Positions 1-10,751 are shown, counted from the first letter of the stretch. The stretch is 64,000 bases of DNA from Euglena gracilis (GCA_039621445.1 CP154955.1:32905417-32969416), one strand, 5' to 3'. Translations and numbers: made by a program. The notes: generated from the sequence alone by a model not told the origin.

Positions 1-220
1 GACAAATGGCGAACTTTGCGGCACATGCTGTTGCTAAATTTTCAGGAAAGGGGAAATGCGTGGGATTATATGAAAAAAAAATACATTTTTCCATACAATC
101 ACACCCCTTCCGCCTAAAAACTAGGAATTGACCAAATGCAAAAGTGGGGTATAATATTTAGATGTTTAGTTGGAAAAAAGTTTGTCCTTCGTTGCCACAA
201 CCACTTTCCATAAAACTGAC
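1..220. other. no gene seen, AT-rich stretch
   Basis: No open frame with coding character and no recognisable repeat. It lies downstream of the leftmost minus-strand exon candidate and may be intron of a gene that continues past the left edge. Confidence 0.4.
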
Positions 221-544
221 TCATATTTCTGTCGTTATGTTCCAGTGTTCCCATCCCGGGGAGGGGGGCTCTCCAAACCAGGCCGTGTGCTCCGTGCCGC
301 CCGGCTTCCCATTGGGGTCCGCTGGGAGGCCGACCGCCTCGAACACCGCCTCCAACACCGCCTCCAATACCGCCGCGGCCGCTGCCGCCGGATCGCTCTG
401 CTCCGCGCCGCTGACTGCGGGTCCCTCGGGGGCTGCTGGCCCTCCGCCGGACTCGGGCTGCGGTTCCTCGGTGCCCGCTGGGGTGTGCTGTGGGCCCGGC
501 TGCTGCCCCGGGGGAAGGGGAACCACCGGGGGGTCGTTCGCCAT
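221..544 (-). CDS. Ala/Pro/Glu-rich exon candidate, possible translation start
   Basis: A minus-strand frame opens with an ATG at 544-542 (residues MANDPPVVPLPPGQQ) and runs about 105 residues. It is rich in Pro, Gly, Glu and Ala, with a helical AAAAAAVLEAVLEAVFEAV segment near the middle and a Trp-containing tail. Codon third positions are GC-rich, as in the other minus-strand exons of this region. The frame ends at 221, and the true 3' splice donor was not found. It could be a first exon of a gene running off the left edge or an internal exon of the gene to its right. No family is recognised and the composition is low complexity, so function is open. Confidence 0.42.
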   Translation of the reverse strand: MANDPPVVPLPPGQQPGPQHTPAGTEEPQPESGGGPAAPEGPAVSGAEQSDPAAAAAAVLEAVLEAVFEAVGLPADPNGKPGGTEHTAWFGEPPSPGWEHWNITTEI

Positions 545-728
545 GCGGTGGTCAGCCAGCCCACCAAAACACTGTGGGCAGACGGCACAAACCGATGGCA
601 AACGGCGCAAACCGATTCCGGTACACAGACACGGTGATGTCATTGCTACCAACGAGGTAGGATTGCCAATGAGGACAATGCTACTGGTAGGATTGCCAGT
701 CCAGAAGACAGAAAGTTCCACGCAACAC

Positions 729-884
729 TGCCTCCAGCGCTGCCCAGGGCCTGTGCCGCCAGAGGAACGGCAAAAGCGGCGGTGGGGGGCTCGGCCTTGG
801 CCTCGGCCACCCCCGCCTCCTCCTCTCCGGCCGGGATGGGTGGGTCCGGGCTGGGGGGCTGCATGGCCTTGGCCTCGAACTGGG
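729..884 (-). CDS. internal exon candidate, Glu/Ala/Pro-rich
   Basis: A CCGCCAG acceptor precedes residue QFEAKAMQPPSP, and the frame stays open for 52 codons to a possible GGCA-GTGTTG donor. The peptide is rich in Pro at first, then Glu and Ala (GEEEAGVAEAKAEPP). Third codon positions are mostly G or C, which the other two frames do not match. The exon begins with two bases of a split codon. It probably belongs with the exon candidates at 1222-1452 and 221-544. No domain recognised. Confidence 0.45.
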
Positions 885-1221
885 CTGGCGGCAGCGGCCG
901 ACGTGAGGGGGAGGGGAGTGACAGCGGGAAGACGAGGCCGGGGTCCCCAGCCAACCCGCGACACAGAAGAGCTGGCACGGACAATGTGCATAAGCACCTT
1001 CGGTCACCCGCTTTGGGTTCCTGCATCGCCCTGCATTGCTTGAATGCGCAGACCTCAAAGCGTAGACTGCTGGCAGCAGAGGCAGCTCCAGTTCCGTTTG
1101 TGCAGAGCCCCTCATCGCGCATCGTGGACATGGGATCCCCAGGACGCCAGGACGGGTGTCCGCTGCCACTGAAAGTGCTGGACAACATCCGAACTCTGCC
1201 CAATTTTCAGCAGAAGGTCCC

Positions 1222-1452
1222 TTAGACCCCCCTTCCACCACTGCGGCGGCCGCTGCCCACGAGGGCCTCATAGCTCTCCCGGGCTTCCTCCACCGACACC
1301 ACGGCCACCACAGGACCGGGGTCCTCCGCAGCCAGCGCACAGTACGTCGGCGCGGGGAAGGGTGCGGGCGGCGATGAAGGCGGGCTGCGCCCCGCCGGGG
1401 CCGCGGACGCCGGGGCGGGGCTGGCGGGGGGCCCCGCCCGAGCGCTGTTGGG
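1222..1452 (-). CDS. exon candidate, Pro/Ala-rich with acidic helix, possible stop
   Basis: A good acceptor (CCGTCCACAG) precedes a 76-residue frame. The first half is Pro/Ala/Ser low complexity. The second half (PTYCALAAEDPGPVVAVVSV, then VEEARESYEALVGSG) has ordinary amino acid composition and looks like folded protein. It ends at a TAA at 1224-1222, or splices earlier at an A-GTGGTGG site. If the TAA is used this is the last exon of a minus-strand gene and the exons to its left belong to another. No family recognised. Confidence 0.5.
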   Translation of the reverse strand, partial: PNSARAGPPASPAPASAAPAGRSPPSSPPAPFPAPTYCALAAEDPGPVVAVVSVEEARESYEALVGSGRRSGGRGV

Positions 1453-1815
1453 CTGTGGACGGCGGACCGCCTCGGGGCGACATATGGGTCGGTGGCCGTT
1501 GAAACGCTGCGCACGTCGATGTCGGCGCACGCAAGTGTGGGTGTGCAGGACTGAATCACAACGGCGAAACGGTTAACCCCCTGATGGTGCTGATGGCAAT
1601 GCAAAGCTCCATGACGAGGAAATCAGAAAAAAAATGTGACCAGGGGCATTGCTTTCTGGGGACACTGGGAACGTCTCTCAACGCCCACAGAAATGGGGGG
1701 CGGGTGTTGGAGCCGTTATGGCTTTCCAAATTTCCAGGTCGACCCAAACTGGCCTCAAACAAATTCAGAAACCAAAGCGGGGGATTCCCTGTCATTTGAG
1801 GTCCCCCTTCCACAC

Positions 1816-1977
1816 CGAACTTCCTAGAGAGGCGGGCCTCCGCACGCGCCTTCGTCTGCGGGGAGGACGGGTACATCCGGCGCGCCGCCCAGACGTCCGT
1901 CCACTGCCGGAGGTGGTTGTTGCGCAGGATCAGCGGAGCGCTCGGCGGCCGCTTCGGAGGCTGCGGCCAGCGCGCCG
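1816..1977 (-). CDS. exon candidate with basic Trp-containing peptide
   Basis: The frame PLILRNNHLRQWTDVWAARR continues to KARAEARLSRKF and ends at a TTCG-GTGTGG donor. GC at third codon positions is near complete in this frame and clearly lower in the competing frame, which would give an Ala-rich peptide. The acceptor (CTCGGCAAG) is weak. The peptide is basic and probably helical. No homologue recognised. Confidence 0.45.
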
Positions 1978-3327
1978 CTTGCCGAGAAGGACAGGGGGGA
2001 AAAGGGTGGCTGGCTGGCGGACAACGGGGGGGGGGGGGACGGTGGGACACACTCAACGTAAGCGACACGCAGGCCGGGGCGGCAGGTCCCGGCTGGCCAT
2101 GCTGACGTCCAGCGGGGTCGGGGCTGGACGGGACCAGTAGGGGGGGGGGGGTGACCCAAGCACCACACAAGGAAAAGATTCATTCGGCGTCGACGGCGCC
2201 GAACGAATAATTGACTTAAAGATTGGTGACCTAAAGATTGATCAAAAATATGGGAAGAAGTGGTGGGAGTGGGGGGGGGGGTTGGATGGTTTCGGGGATT
2301 CCCGTACGGCCCCGAGCGGCGGGTCCGGCAGGGCCCGCCCTGTGTGGGGGTCTGCCACAGGCAGGGGGGACCCCGGGACCCCCGGGACACCGGTGACCTG
2401 GGGGAGTGGGTGGGGACGACCCAGCGGTGGGGGAAGAGAGACACGGACACACGTTCGGGGTGGCAAACCTGTCCAAGACAGACAAAACTTATAAAAAAAT
2501 TCCAGGGTGTGAGGGAAACGACAACAAATTCTGCCCAAGTCACTGATAGTTAATACGCAGGAGGCAGCCTCGGATAGCTCATTTATGAAGGGGGGGTATA
2601 AACAGAGCCCCCCCCAAGAAAATATGTGGCAGCCTCGTACTACTGGGACCCCCCTCCGGGGGTCATGTGGGATTGGGGTGAGGGTAGAGATAGGTTTTTA
2701 AGGCCTCGGTGAGGCCGAATTCTCTGAAATTCGGCCAAAAAGTAGGCAAAATTTTGTAAAATTTGGGCTTGAAATTGGGCCGAAATTGTGACCCTGACCA
2801 TCTCCCTGTCAACAACTCCAATTCCCTACCTCCACACGCGGAAAACCCCAAAACAGGTGGAATTGGGGGTTTCCGGGACACGCCCTAGAAGCACGAGGCT
2901 GCCAAATATGCCTTGGTAGGGCTTATCCTTGGCAGTTGGCATTGGCCAAACAAATGAGGGGATGGATGTGGTGGTTTCCACCACTGTTTGCCCCCCCCCT
3001 CTCCTGTGTACACATTATGCTGACTGTACAAATTATACTAACAGCACATGATGCATTTGGCACAGCTGCCCGTTGAGATAATTATCGGGGTAGATTTGGC
3101 AGGTTGGGGTGGGGAATGGGGGTAATCACCTGCAGATAACCCTCACCATCAGAGCACACGCTACAACAGGAATATGGCTGAGTGAGGACAACCAGCTCCC
3201 TGTATTTGAAAATTGGTATTGGTATAATAACATGGCAGGGGGACAAAAAAACTTCATTCCAGTAATTTGCAAATGATTTGGTTTGGTTTATCCCCCAGCC
3301 CCTCCCCCCCCCCCCGGCCCCTGCCGC
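1978..3327. other. probable intron or intergenic, G/C runs
   Basis: Long G runs, for example around 2028-2040 and 2265-2280, and several C runs. No frame with coding character, no inverted repeat and no recognised element. Confidence 0.4.
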
Positions 3328-3444
3328 CTGGCCGACGTGCAGCCGGTCCGCCAGCTTCTGGAGGGCGTGGGTGTGACGCCGGTGCAGCCGCAGCAGCTTC
3401 CGCCGCGGCTCCAGCAGCCTCCGCCCTGCCACTGGCACCGCCCC
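3328..3444 (-). CDS. exon candidate, basic amphipathic helix
   Basis: Acceptor CTCTCCCAACAG, then a phase-0 frame GAVPVAGRRLLEPRRKLLRL and HRRHTHALQKLADRLHVGQ. Third codon positions are almost all G or C. The peptide is a strongly basic, leucine-spaced helix. The donor is unclear: the frame runs to CAG-GCGGCA, which would be a GC-type donor, or could stop at an earlier CAC-GTCGGC. A plus-strand frame here is also open but has poorer codon bias. No family assigned. Confidence 0.45.
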
Positions 3445-4217
3445 CTGTTGGGAGAGGCGGCGCTATGGCAGTGGGCAAAACACGGGGGGGGGGGGGTGGC
3501 GGGGGGCACGGTACTCATCCGGGGGCAGCAGTGCTGCATGTCTTGTGGTGGCGTGCCCCGCCACCGGGATGATGAACCACAGGCAGGTTTTGTCGTGCAC
3601 ATGATAATTGATTGATATGACTGCAGCCAGACAGGTTTTGTCATATTTTGGTGGTTTTTCCTCTTTGTGTCTTTTAACTTTGCTGCCTTGACTTGGGTGA
3701 GCAATTACTTGGGCAGTCGAAGTCGGTCCTCAGGGGGGAGGGGTGCATTCTTTGGGGGGGGGAGGTGGGTTGCAAACACCAACCCTCGGGGCTCAAGGGG
3801 GGTGGTTTCGGGTCTGAAAGGGGATGCCGCCCAAACCTAGCGTCAGGAGGGCCTTCCCCAGGGCCGTCCCCACCTCCCCAGGGTCCCCTCAAAAGCAAAA
3901 CCCCAGTACGGATGCAGCCAGAGGATGAGATCCAACCCAACACTGGCACACCGGAAATTGATGCCACGGATCTGGATTGGGGCGGGGCAAGGACTGTGAC
4001 ATTGTTTGTAGCCAACAGGCTGTTGCTTAAGAACCCCGGGGGGTCCGCTGGCTATCATTTTGCTAGACTCAAAATGGACTAGCCAGACCCCCTCCTGACT
4101 GGAAAGAATTTTTTCTCTGGTGCTGCGTGCCGAGGCGGAAATGAGGTTTTGGTGCATATTTGGCTGATTTGGTTCAAAAAAAAATCCCAAAAATGGCAAA
4201 AAAAAGGCCATTTTTGG
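3445..4217. other. no gene seen
   Basis: Contains G runs at 3486-3500 and 3754-3764. Open frames here are short and have no coding bias. No repeat family recognised. Confidence 0.35.
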
Positions 4218-4314
4218 CCTGCTGCCCAACCGAATGGTCCACCAGCTCAAGAAGGGGGCAGTGCCATTCTGCCAGAGCCACATGCGGAGGTCGGCCAAGT
4301 GCTGTGAGGGGCCG
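4218..4314 (-). CDS. exon candidate, Trp-rich
   Basis: A clear acceptor (CATTTTGTCCAG) precedes two competing frames. The frame reading SQHLADLRMWLWQNGTAPFL has the better third-position GC. The alternative RPLTALGRPPHVALAEWH would splice in phase with the exon at 4981-5077. The exon is therefore likely but its frame is undecided. The right edge given is the acceptor and the left edge is approximate. No family recognised. Confidence 0.4.
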
Positions 4315-4980
4315 CTGGACAAAATGATGGGAAAGAGTGACCGAAAACAAGAAGATTTTCACACCTTGCCCCCTTTCAAACCGAACCTTTTCAAGGCACA
4401 TCTCTATCAAACAGAGACATTGGCAGGAATTAGCACCTGATTTTTGCGGCAACTGAATGTGTAAAGTGCGACCAATGATGGGGGAAAAACTCCATGATCT
4501 AAAGCCCCCTTAGCAATTGAGGTCACTGTAATTTGATGCTACTCTCCAATGCTTGCTTTTGACGTTCTCAGCTTTGCTTTCTTTGGTGAATGATCATAAA
4601 AAATGTGCCTTCTTTCTCTCAAATCTTGTTCAGGACGTCAATTTTTGGGGTATTTTTTTTCTGGAAATGTTGCCTTTCTTGGTGGCTCCAACAGTTTTTT
4701 TTTGGGGGGGATGCACTTGGGACTGGGCGGCATCTGGCCTTGGCTCCTGCTTAAGGGTTCGTATTTCCCCCCTGGGGGGTGGGGCTGGACTGCAGCTAAT
4801 CCAAATTTGGCTGCAGAAATCCTAGCAGCCCCCCCCTCCCAGGGGGGAGGTCTGCTAGCAGGGCTAGCTAGTGAAAAATGTTTTTCAGCGACCGGCACAA
4901 AGCGCCGAAAACCCCCAAACTCCCAAAACTGCAGGTTGCATTGCATTTCCTGTGTTTGCAACCCACCTGGGTCACTCAAC
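4315..4980. other. probable intron, no element recognised
   Basis: T- and A-rich with short G runs. No convincing coding frame. Confidence 0.35.
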
Positions 4981-5077
4981 CTGGGATGCACCAAAAACCA
5001 GTCCTCGGCGGAGAACATCGCGGTGCAGCCAGAACTCCATCTGCGGATCGAGCTTGCTCTTGTGCGTGCCAGCAAAC
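4981..5077 (-). CDS. exon candidate between good splice sites
   Basis: Acceptor CTTCGCTCAG and donor CCCAG-GTTGAGTGA are both close to consensus. The enclosed frame (FAGTHKSKLDPQMEFWLHRD then VLRRGLVFGASQ) has high third-position GC and ordinary protein composition. If the donor is not used, a TGA follows two codons later. Phase 0 at the donor. No family recognised. Confidence 0.5.
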
Positions 5078-5414
5078 CTGAGCGAAGCCGTGCCATGCCA
5101 GGATGCCATCGTTGGGGAAACCGAAGAATACGGTGAACCACAACCCCTCAGAGAAGCCCCATCCTCAGGATTGTTGCCCAGAGTGCCGGATAATAGCCTC
5201 AGGCTCCCAAAAGAAGAGAAACCTCCGACCCGGACCTGACGGAAGCGCCACCCCTAAAATTTTAACAAACCTGCCTGACGTTAGCCCCATGGGGCTTCGA
5301 CTCAGGGTTTTGCTGCTTTGACTTCCTTTGGTGATTGTGATGGGGACATCCTAAGGAGGAGCCTCCGGAGAAGCATTGAGAACAGCCCTCCATTTCCATT
5401 CAACTCCACGTGTG

Positions 5415-5620
5415 CTGGGGATGCACGTCAAGGTCTCCCGGGCTGGGGGTTGGGAACGGTCAGCCCCGACAACAGCGGGGTACAGCGGAGGGGCACACAC
5501 CCCGGGGCGGGGTACCCCTGGCGGCCGGGGCCCTGGACGGGCCCCAGCGCAGCCAGCGGCGGAGGCACCGGCGGCGGTCGCCCCGGGGCGGGGCTGGCGC
5601 TTTGGGCCGGGCCGGCGTCG
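5415..5620 (-). CDS. GC-rich exon candidate, frame uncertain
   Basis: A very GC-rich block in which two minus-strand frames are open and both have GC-rich third positions. The longer one ends with APPLYPAVVGADRSQPPARE, which looks least like compositional noise. It lies in line with the other minus-strand exon candidates. Nothing more can be said about product, and a non-coding GC island is possible. Confidence 0.28.
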
Positions 5621-6790
5621 CCAGAGGAGGGGGGGGGGCAGACGAGTTCTCATGGACCCTCTCTGGGGTAGAGGGGGGGGGGGGGCACTTCCCCCATGCT
5701 GAAAACCAGTCAGCAACCATTTTTTGGAAACTTTCGGCACCTTTGGCGCTGTTTCTTTGGCGGGGGAGGGGGTTCGGGCCAAAAACCAGTGATCACTCGG
5801 GGAAAACCAGCCCCCCCGGGGGGGGGGGGGGGCCTGACAGTCCGGCCACCTCCACATACACAGACAAAATGAGCCAGAGGCGAACAACAGCGCCAGGCCA
5901 GAAGAAGGGATAAAAGGCACCAAAAAAACAGCCACAGTGCACACAGGGGGTCCTGACAGTAACTGAATACCTGTATATGGTGGAGGGGGATCACTGGTTG
6001 TGCTCCGAAAGACCACACCGACGGCGGCCCGCACTTACCGGGGCGGGTGTGCACTGGGGCACTGCCCGGCCTGTGCAGAAACGGGTGGACGGGACCAACA
6101 AGCGGCACTGAAAAAAGAGCTGCCTTGAAGGACCAAATCAGTTGATAGAACGCACAGAAGTCCAGTCAACAATATGGCAAGCCATATGCACCGTTAAAGT
6201 GTGAAACAAATGTATTCTCCCACCTCAAATCCTCTCAACAGCACAAATTCAAAATTCCGGAAAGATTTTCCTCTGAAACCCCCATCAGATGGATACCTGT
6301 TTGTAATTGTATGAAATATGAAGCCCCTCTGGCTTTACATTCAGTCAGGATTTCAATGCCCTCAGAGAGGGCTTTTTGGGGGGGGGGGGCTTTATACGTG
6401 TGGAGCCAATCTGTTTCAAGTGGCATCTAGAAAACTTCGGGAATTTGAACTGCAATCAAATACCAGTTTTATGCACTCTTAGTTTTTCTTTAAATGTCTT
6501 GCACGCTCAAAATATTCTTGCCCTGAATGGCGCCATCTGGGAGGAACAACATTACCCCCTGGGGCTTTTTTTATTTGGGAGGGCTTTGAAGTTGAGGGAG
6601 GCTGAATATCATGTTTGGGGATATTAGAAAAAAATGTGAACCGGAAGGGCGGGGAAGGAGGATGCCATTTCATTGCCAGTGGCATACCTTCGGATGGGGG
6701 GCCATGGTAAACCATCGATGGAGCAGCTACTGCTGGATGAGGAGTCACTTCGACCCCTGCACAGAATTGCCACAAGGAGACCCAGGGATT
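5621..6790. other. no gene seen
   Basis: Contains long G runs (5673-5686, 5816-5832, 6380-6391). No coding frame or repeat family recognised. Two shorter stretches, 885-1221 and 5078-5414, likewise show nothing definite. Confidence 0.35.
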
Positions 6791-6792
6791 GC

Positions 6793-6802
6793 ATGCACGC
6801 AT

Positions 6803-6833
<31 letters not shown>

Positions 6834-6845
6834 CACACACACAAC
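6793..6845. repeat. ACGC/AC microsatellite
   Basis: An alternating purine-pyrimidine tract: ATGCACGC repeats pass into ACGC and then pure AC. A degenerate CA-rich tail continues to about 6930. Tracts of this kind can adopt Z-DNA. It gives spurious His/Thr-rich open frames on the plus strand. Confidence 0.9.
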
Positions 6846-6930
6846 GCACTCACAAAAACTTACAGATGTACACAACACACAACATGCGCACCACATGCTC
6901 TCACAAAACACACGCACACAACACACGAGC

Positions 6931-7511
6931 ATAGTTGTGAAGAACAGAGGCGGACAAGTCCTTGCCACCAACAAAAGTTTTCTGGCCTTCGAGTAGCTTG
7001 GCAAGATGGGGATACAAGAAACTCATGCAACCGACATTTTTTTTGGATTCTGCCCCTCCCACACACCAAAATACAGAACACCGGGCGTTTGATAAGGCAA
7101 CTTGTCCTGTATGCAGTGCAAACAAAAATCAGTGGAGTCTAAAGTTTTCAGAAAGCAGCTTAAATTTCCTTAAAAAAAATATTTTCCCCGTAATTTTTCT
7201 CAATACGCCTTTCTGACATCTCTTTTGAGCCAAGGCAAAGAGAATCACATTCCATCAAAAGCCACATCCATCGTCTGTTGAAGGTCAAATGAAAGGTGAG
7301 TACAGCTGTTACACACAAATGGCATTCGCAAACCCACTTTCGGCATTGCTCGGCACATTCATCACGATAGAGGGTTTCTGGCTATATCGTGGTCGAAGCA
7401 GATTTGACACAAAATGCAAAACGAAATTTTCCCAAATTTACATCTTCATAATCTAAATAATCTCAAAAATTTTCTCGCACAGCCCCTCGAAACTCTCCAC
7501 CACTCAACAGA
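6931..7511. other. no gene seen
   Basis: AT-rich, no coding bias in any frame and no recognisable repeat. Confidence 0.35.
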
Positions 7512-7873
7512 TCAAGGGTCAGCCGCGCGATCCATCAGACGGGGCCACACCGGGATCCAGAGTCCAACTCCCTCTGCCACGTCAGCGGGCTGCGCGATGA
7601 CGTGCCGGCCGGGCGGTGGCAAGCCCGCCGTCGCGCGGCAGTGAGGCCGTGCAGTGGGGCTGTGGCAGGGCCCTTGGGATGAGAAACGGGGCGGAAAATG
7701 TTTTGCGTGCTGCAACCCTGGCAGGATGGGAGACAGGCAGAGCACAGCATCAGGCGACCTCCTCGACCGCCCGCTTGCACACGCGGTGCTGTGGCGGGGC
7801 ATGGATGGTGGCGAGCCGTTCCTGGTGGGATGGGCTACCCCTGTCAGGCCTCGGTCCAATGGAGCGAAAACTG
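7512..7873 (-). CDS. exon candidate after a good acceptor, Ser/Arg/Pro-rich
   Basis: The acceptor CCCCCCAACAG precedes a frame that joins in phase (one carried base) with the exon at 8073-8139. It reads AVFAPLDRGLTGVAHPTRNG and then GSPPSMPRHSTACASGRSRR. The frame stays open to a TGA at 7512, but a second acceptor-like site (CTGCCACAG, near 7660) and a possible donor near 7750 suggest that it may really be two exons. Low-complexity Ser/Arg/Pro composition. Function unknown. Confidence 0.35.
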
Positions 7874-7917
7874 CTGTTGGGGGGGTCACACACGTGGAAG
7901 GGTTTGACAGGTTCCTT

Positions 7918-8026
7918 ACAACACGTGCACGCAACTCTCACACTCACACAACGCGCGCACAGACACTCACACAACACGCACACCCACCCACCCACCCACT
8001 CACACACACACACACACACACACAGG
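7918..8026. repeat. CA-rich microsatellite
   Basis: Imperfect CACA/CACG tract followed by CCCA repeats and a pure CA run at about 8000-8024. It sits inside an intron of the minus-strand gene. Confidence 0.9.
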
Positions 8027-8072
8027 GCACCTGAGGGGGGGGGGCTGGCCGTGGCCTGGGCCCACCTCTCAC

Positions 8073-8139
8073 CGCTGCTCTGGCTCCGCGGGGTGTGGTA
8101 CTGGTTGGTGGAGTGGTCCAGCACATCTGCCCATGGCGC
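8073..8139 (-). CDS. short exon, EF-hand/proline-rich gene
   Basis: Both edges match consensus: acceptor CCCTGCCTTCTCCAG and donor AGCAGCG-GTGAGAGG. The 67 bases read APWADVLDHSTNQYHTPRSQ in the phase left by the exon at 8392-8553 (phase 0) and leave one base for the next exon. Agreement of three features (two sites and phase) makes this one of the better small exons here. No domain recognised. Confidence 0.55.
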
Positions 8140-8391
8140 CTGGAGAAGGCAGGGAGGGTCAAGCGAAAGGTTGCTCCTGGTCGCAACCATGCATGGGATG
8201 TGCAAGAATGTGGAAAATGCAAAAAAAGCAATGCATTTCAGAAAAAAAAGAAAATAAAATATGTGTGCGGGAATTTGCGGTGAACAAAGTTTCACGCTTG
8301 CAGCGCCTCAGGCAGTCCAACAAATCCAACACCCAAAACTACATGTGACACCACAACACAATTGCTGCCAGACTGCAGTGCACGCACGCAC

Positions 8392-8553
8392 CGCGTCGCC
8401 CTCCCCGCCGCCGGCGCCGTCCAGCGGGTTGCCCTCGGCCTGCCGGGGGTCGGGACGGGGGGTCGGGGCCTCCTCCGCCCCCTCCGGGCGGTGCAGCAGC
8501 GCCTGGAAGCGGCGGAACGTCAGCTCCCGCGCCCGCAGCGCTGCCTCGTCGGG
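8392..8553 (-). CDS. exon of EF-hand/proline-rich gene
   Basis: Acceptor CTGCCCCGTGCAG and donor GACGCG-GTGCGTGC enclose 54 codons in phase 0. The first part is a basic helix (PDEAALRARELTFRRFQALL) and the second is Pro/Gly/Glu-rich. Third codon positions are almost all G or C. It follows the EF-hand-like exon at 8837-8942 on the same strand. The helix may be the C-terminal part of an EF-hand unit, but that is inference. Confidence 0.6.
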
Positions 8554-8836
8554 CTGCACGGGGCAGGGCGGCGGCGGCCCAGGTCTGGAAGGCAAACTGC
8601 AAAGCTCGGCAGTGGCATGCAAGCTGGCGGCCGAGCTGACCGTCGGCTCTGGATAACGGTGGCACAGAATCGAGAGGAAAAAATGGTGGCACACCGGCCA
8701 ATGGCACGCCTCCAACGGCGGCACGATGGAACGCCATAACAACGATGGAAGTGCGTGCACCTGTGCGTTGTCCGGGGGGGAGGGGGGTGACAATGCTTCA
8801 TTGGCCATGGGGCGGGGGAGGTAGACGTCGCCTGCC

Positions 8837-8942
8837 CTGGGCGGAGAAGGCGGCACAGGTCTGCTCCAGCACGAGGGGGTCCACCGCCCCGGACGTGTCG
8901 GCGTTGCCCCCGAGGGCGGCGAACGACTGCTCGATCTCGAAG
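8837..8942 (-). CDS. EF-hand-like exon
   Basis: The peptide FEIEQSFAALGGNADTSGAV with VDPLVLEQTCAAFSAQ has the helix-loop-helix layout of the EF-hand class seen in calmodulin-like light chains (hydrophobic helix, ALGGNAD-x-SG-x-V, second helix). The loop lacks several acidic ligands of a canonical calcium site, so calcium binding is doubtful. The acceptor (GCGGCAG) is weak, but its phase fits the donor of the exon at 10314-10383. No GT donor is obvious at the left edge. The resemblance to axonemal or dynein-associated light chains is an impression only. Confidence 0.55.
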
Positions 8943-9048
8943 CTGCCGCTGACCGCCGGCCCGCCCCCGCCCTGCGCGGCCTGCTGCCCGCAGGGGCCGT
9001 CCCCCCCCCCCAGCCCCGACAACCCGCCCACCCACAACCCGCCCACCC

Positions 9049-9165
9049 ACACATGTACACACACAACGTCCCCACACACAGCACACAGCACACAACACAC
9101 AACACACAACACACAACACACACACCACACCACACCACACACGCAACCCACATACATACAAAAGC
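9049..9165. repeat. CA-rich microsatellite (ACACAACACACA type)
   Basis: Runs of ACAC with AACACAC and CCACAC interruptions, and a weaker CA-rich tail to about 9330. No gene seen from 8943 to 10313 apart from this tract; a G run lies at 9536-9543. Confidence 0.9.
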
Positions 9166-10313
9166 AGAGAGATGCCCTCGCAACTTTGACACACGCAAGC
9201 AGGTCCCACCTGCACGCGCACAGAACACAAACACAACCCACAACCCCTCCGCACACAACGTACACACACACACGTACGTTTGCACACAAAAAAACACACA
9301 GTAGTACCACAACGCACACAGAGACAGACAAACACAACTGCAAAGGGAGAGGACAACATGGCATTCACACAAAGGCAAATCAAACTGACAGAGGTATGAT
9401 GCGAAATGGCAATGTACCATGTTGCTTGGGGGACAGCAAAAGAGCCCACCATCAAAAGAAAAGAAGAAGAAAAGAAAAATGAAAAGGAGAGCCCCCCCTT
9501 CCATATAAGGGCAGGTGGGGGCCCTGGTCCAGCAGGGGGGGGGGAGTGGTGCAGTCTGCGGCGAGGCGCTGAGCCGAAAATTTTTGAGCACCCATGACGC
9601 CAAAAATGCCATTTTGACCACTTTTTGGGCACAAAAATGTCAAAAATGCAAAAAGTTTTCGGTGCAAAGCACTGAAAGGGAAAATATGACCTTTGGGGGT
9701 CCCAGGTACCCCCCGGGGTCTGTCCGGACCCCCTTGGCAGGTGGGGTGGGGGGGGTCCAGACCCCCCTCCAGTCCGGGAGGGGGTGGGTGGGGGGACACA
9801 CCCCCACCTTAACCCACACACCCTTCTTTTGTCGAACCCTTGCCCCCCCTCCCAGTTTGCCTGGGGCAACCCATGGCTGCCAGGCACGAAAGATGGCGAT
9901 GAACTGGTTGCCGCTCAAAGTGCCCCCGCGGAACCTGCACAGGGGGTTGGTGGACTGGAGGACAAGTCAACCATAAGAATTCTACCCACTTTCCAATTAA
10001 GAACCCTCAAATAATACCCCCAATCCAAAAAGTCCCTCAACTGCAAACCGCATGAACAGTCAAAAACGTTTCAACCAGTTTTTTAGATGTATTTATTGCC
10101 TTAAACTTATAGTCTCCCGAGGAATTTAACTACTTGGGGAATGATGTGGGGTGATCTAAACCTTCACAAAGGGCAAAAAGCAAGCCGTCTTGACGGTTGT
10201 GAAGCATTCCAAGGCTTTCGATAGCCCTCCAAAAAGCCCAAAAGAAGAAAAGCAGGATTCCAGGGACTTGGAAGCGAGGCCCAAACCAGTGACTGCAACT
10301 GCAACCCACATAC

Positions 10314-10383
10314 CCGACGCGGTGGAGGTGCTCCGCCGCCTCCTCCTCGGACACCATCGCTTCCATCAGGCCATTTACCAACC
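10314..10383 (-). CDS. exon, second half of an EF-hand-like pair
   Basis: The peptide VNGLMEAMVSEEEAAEHLHR ends at a strong donor (GCGTCGG-GTATGTGG). It aligns naturally behind the exon at 10597-10751, in the place where calmodulin-like proteins have the helix after the linker. No consensus acceptor was found at its 5' edge, so the start is approximate. Confidence 0.5.
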
Positions 10384-10596
10384 CAGGAGGGAGGAGGGTG
10401 CCTTGCGCTATGGGGTGCCTGCCCGTAGCAGGCACACCCCCCGGGGGATCGGTTTTGGGTACTGATGCCTGTCGACCACGTCAATTTTTCTTGAAATTTG
10501 GCCATTTTCAGGCCCCAGCGCCGGGGGTTTGCCATTCACCACCCACCCCAAAACCCGACCCCTCTGGGGTGCGAACTTCCTTAAAAAAAAAACAGC

Positions 10597-10751
10597 CTGG
10601 CCCCCATCGTCAGCAACACGTGCCGCAGATCGTCCGCCCCGCCGATGGAGCCGAACTGCTCGTAGGCGGTCAGCACCACCTGCAGCTCTGCCGCCGTGAG
10701 GTGCACCGCCGGCTGCCGCGAGGGCGGCCCACCCGGACTGGCACCCACTGG
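10597..10751 (-). CDS. EF-hand-like exon
   Basis: Acceptor CCCTTCCCAG starts a phase-0 frame. After a short Pro/Gly lead it reads AAELQVVLTAYEQFGSIGGA and DDLRHVLLTMGA, which follows the helix-loop-helix pattern of the calmodulin superfamily, with a loop that has lost most acidic ligands. It joins in phase to the exon at 11601-11744. The 3' edge ends at GCCAG-GCTG, a GC-type donor if real. A GC-AG intron or a missed micro-intron would both explain this. Confidence 0.55.

Noticed and set aside
162-1043. Plus-strand frame of 293 codons
   Set aside because: It is the shadow of GC-rich minus-strand exons, where third-position bias favours the minus strand.
6789-6996. His/Thr-rich open frames over the CA tract
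   Set aside because: Entirely produced by the microsatellite; no splice sites and no codon bias.
8308-9887. Long minus-strand open frames of 437 and 455 codons
   Set aside because: They run through CA repeats and intron sequence as Cys/Val-rich translation. Only the short exons at 8392-8553 and 8837-8942 inside this span have coding character.
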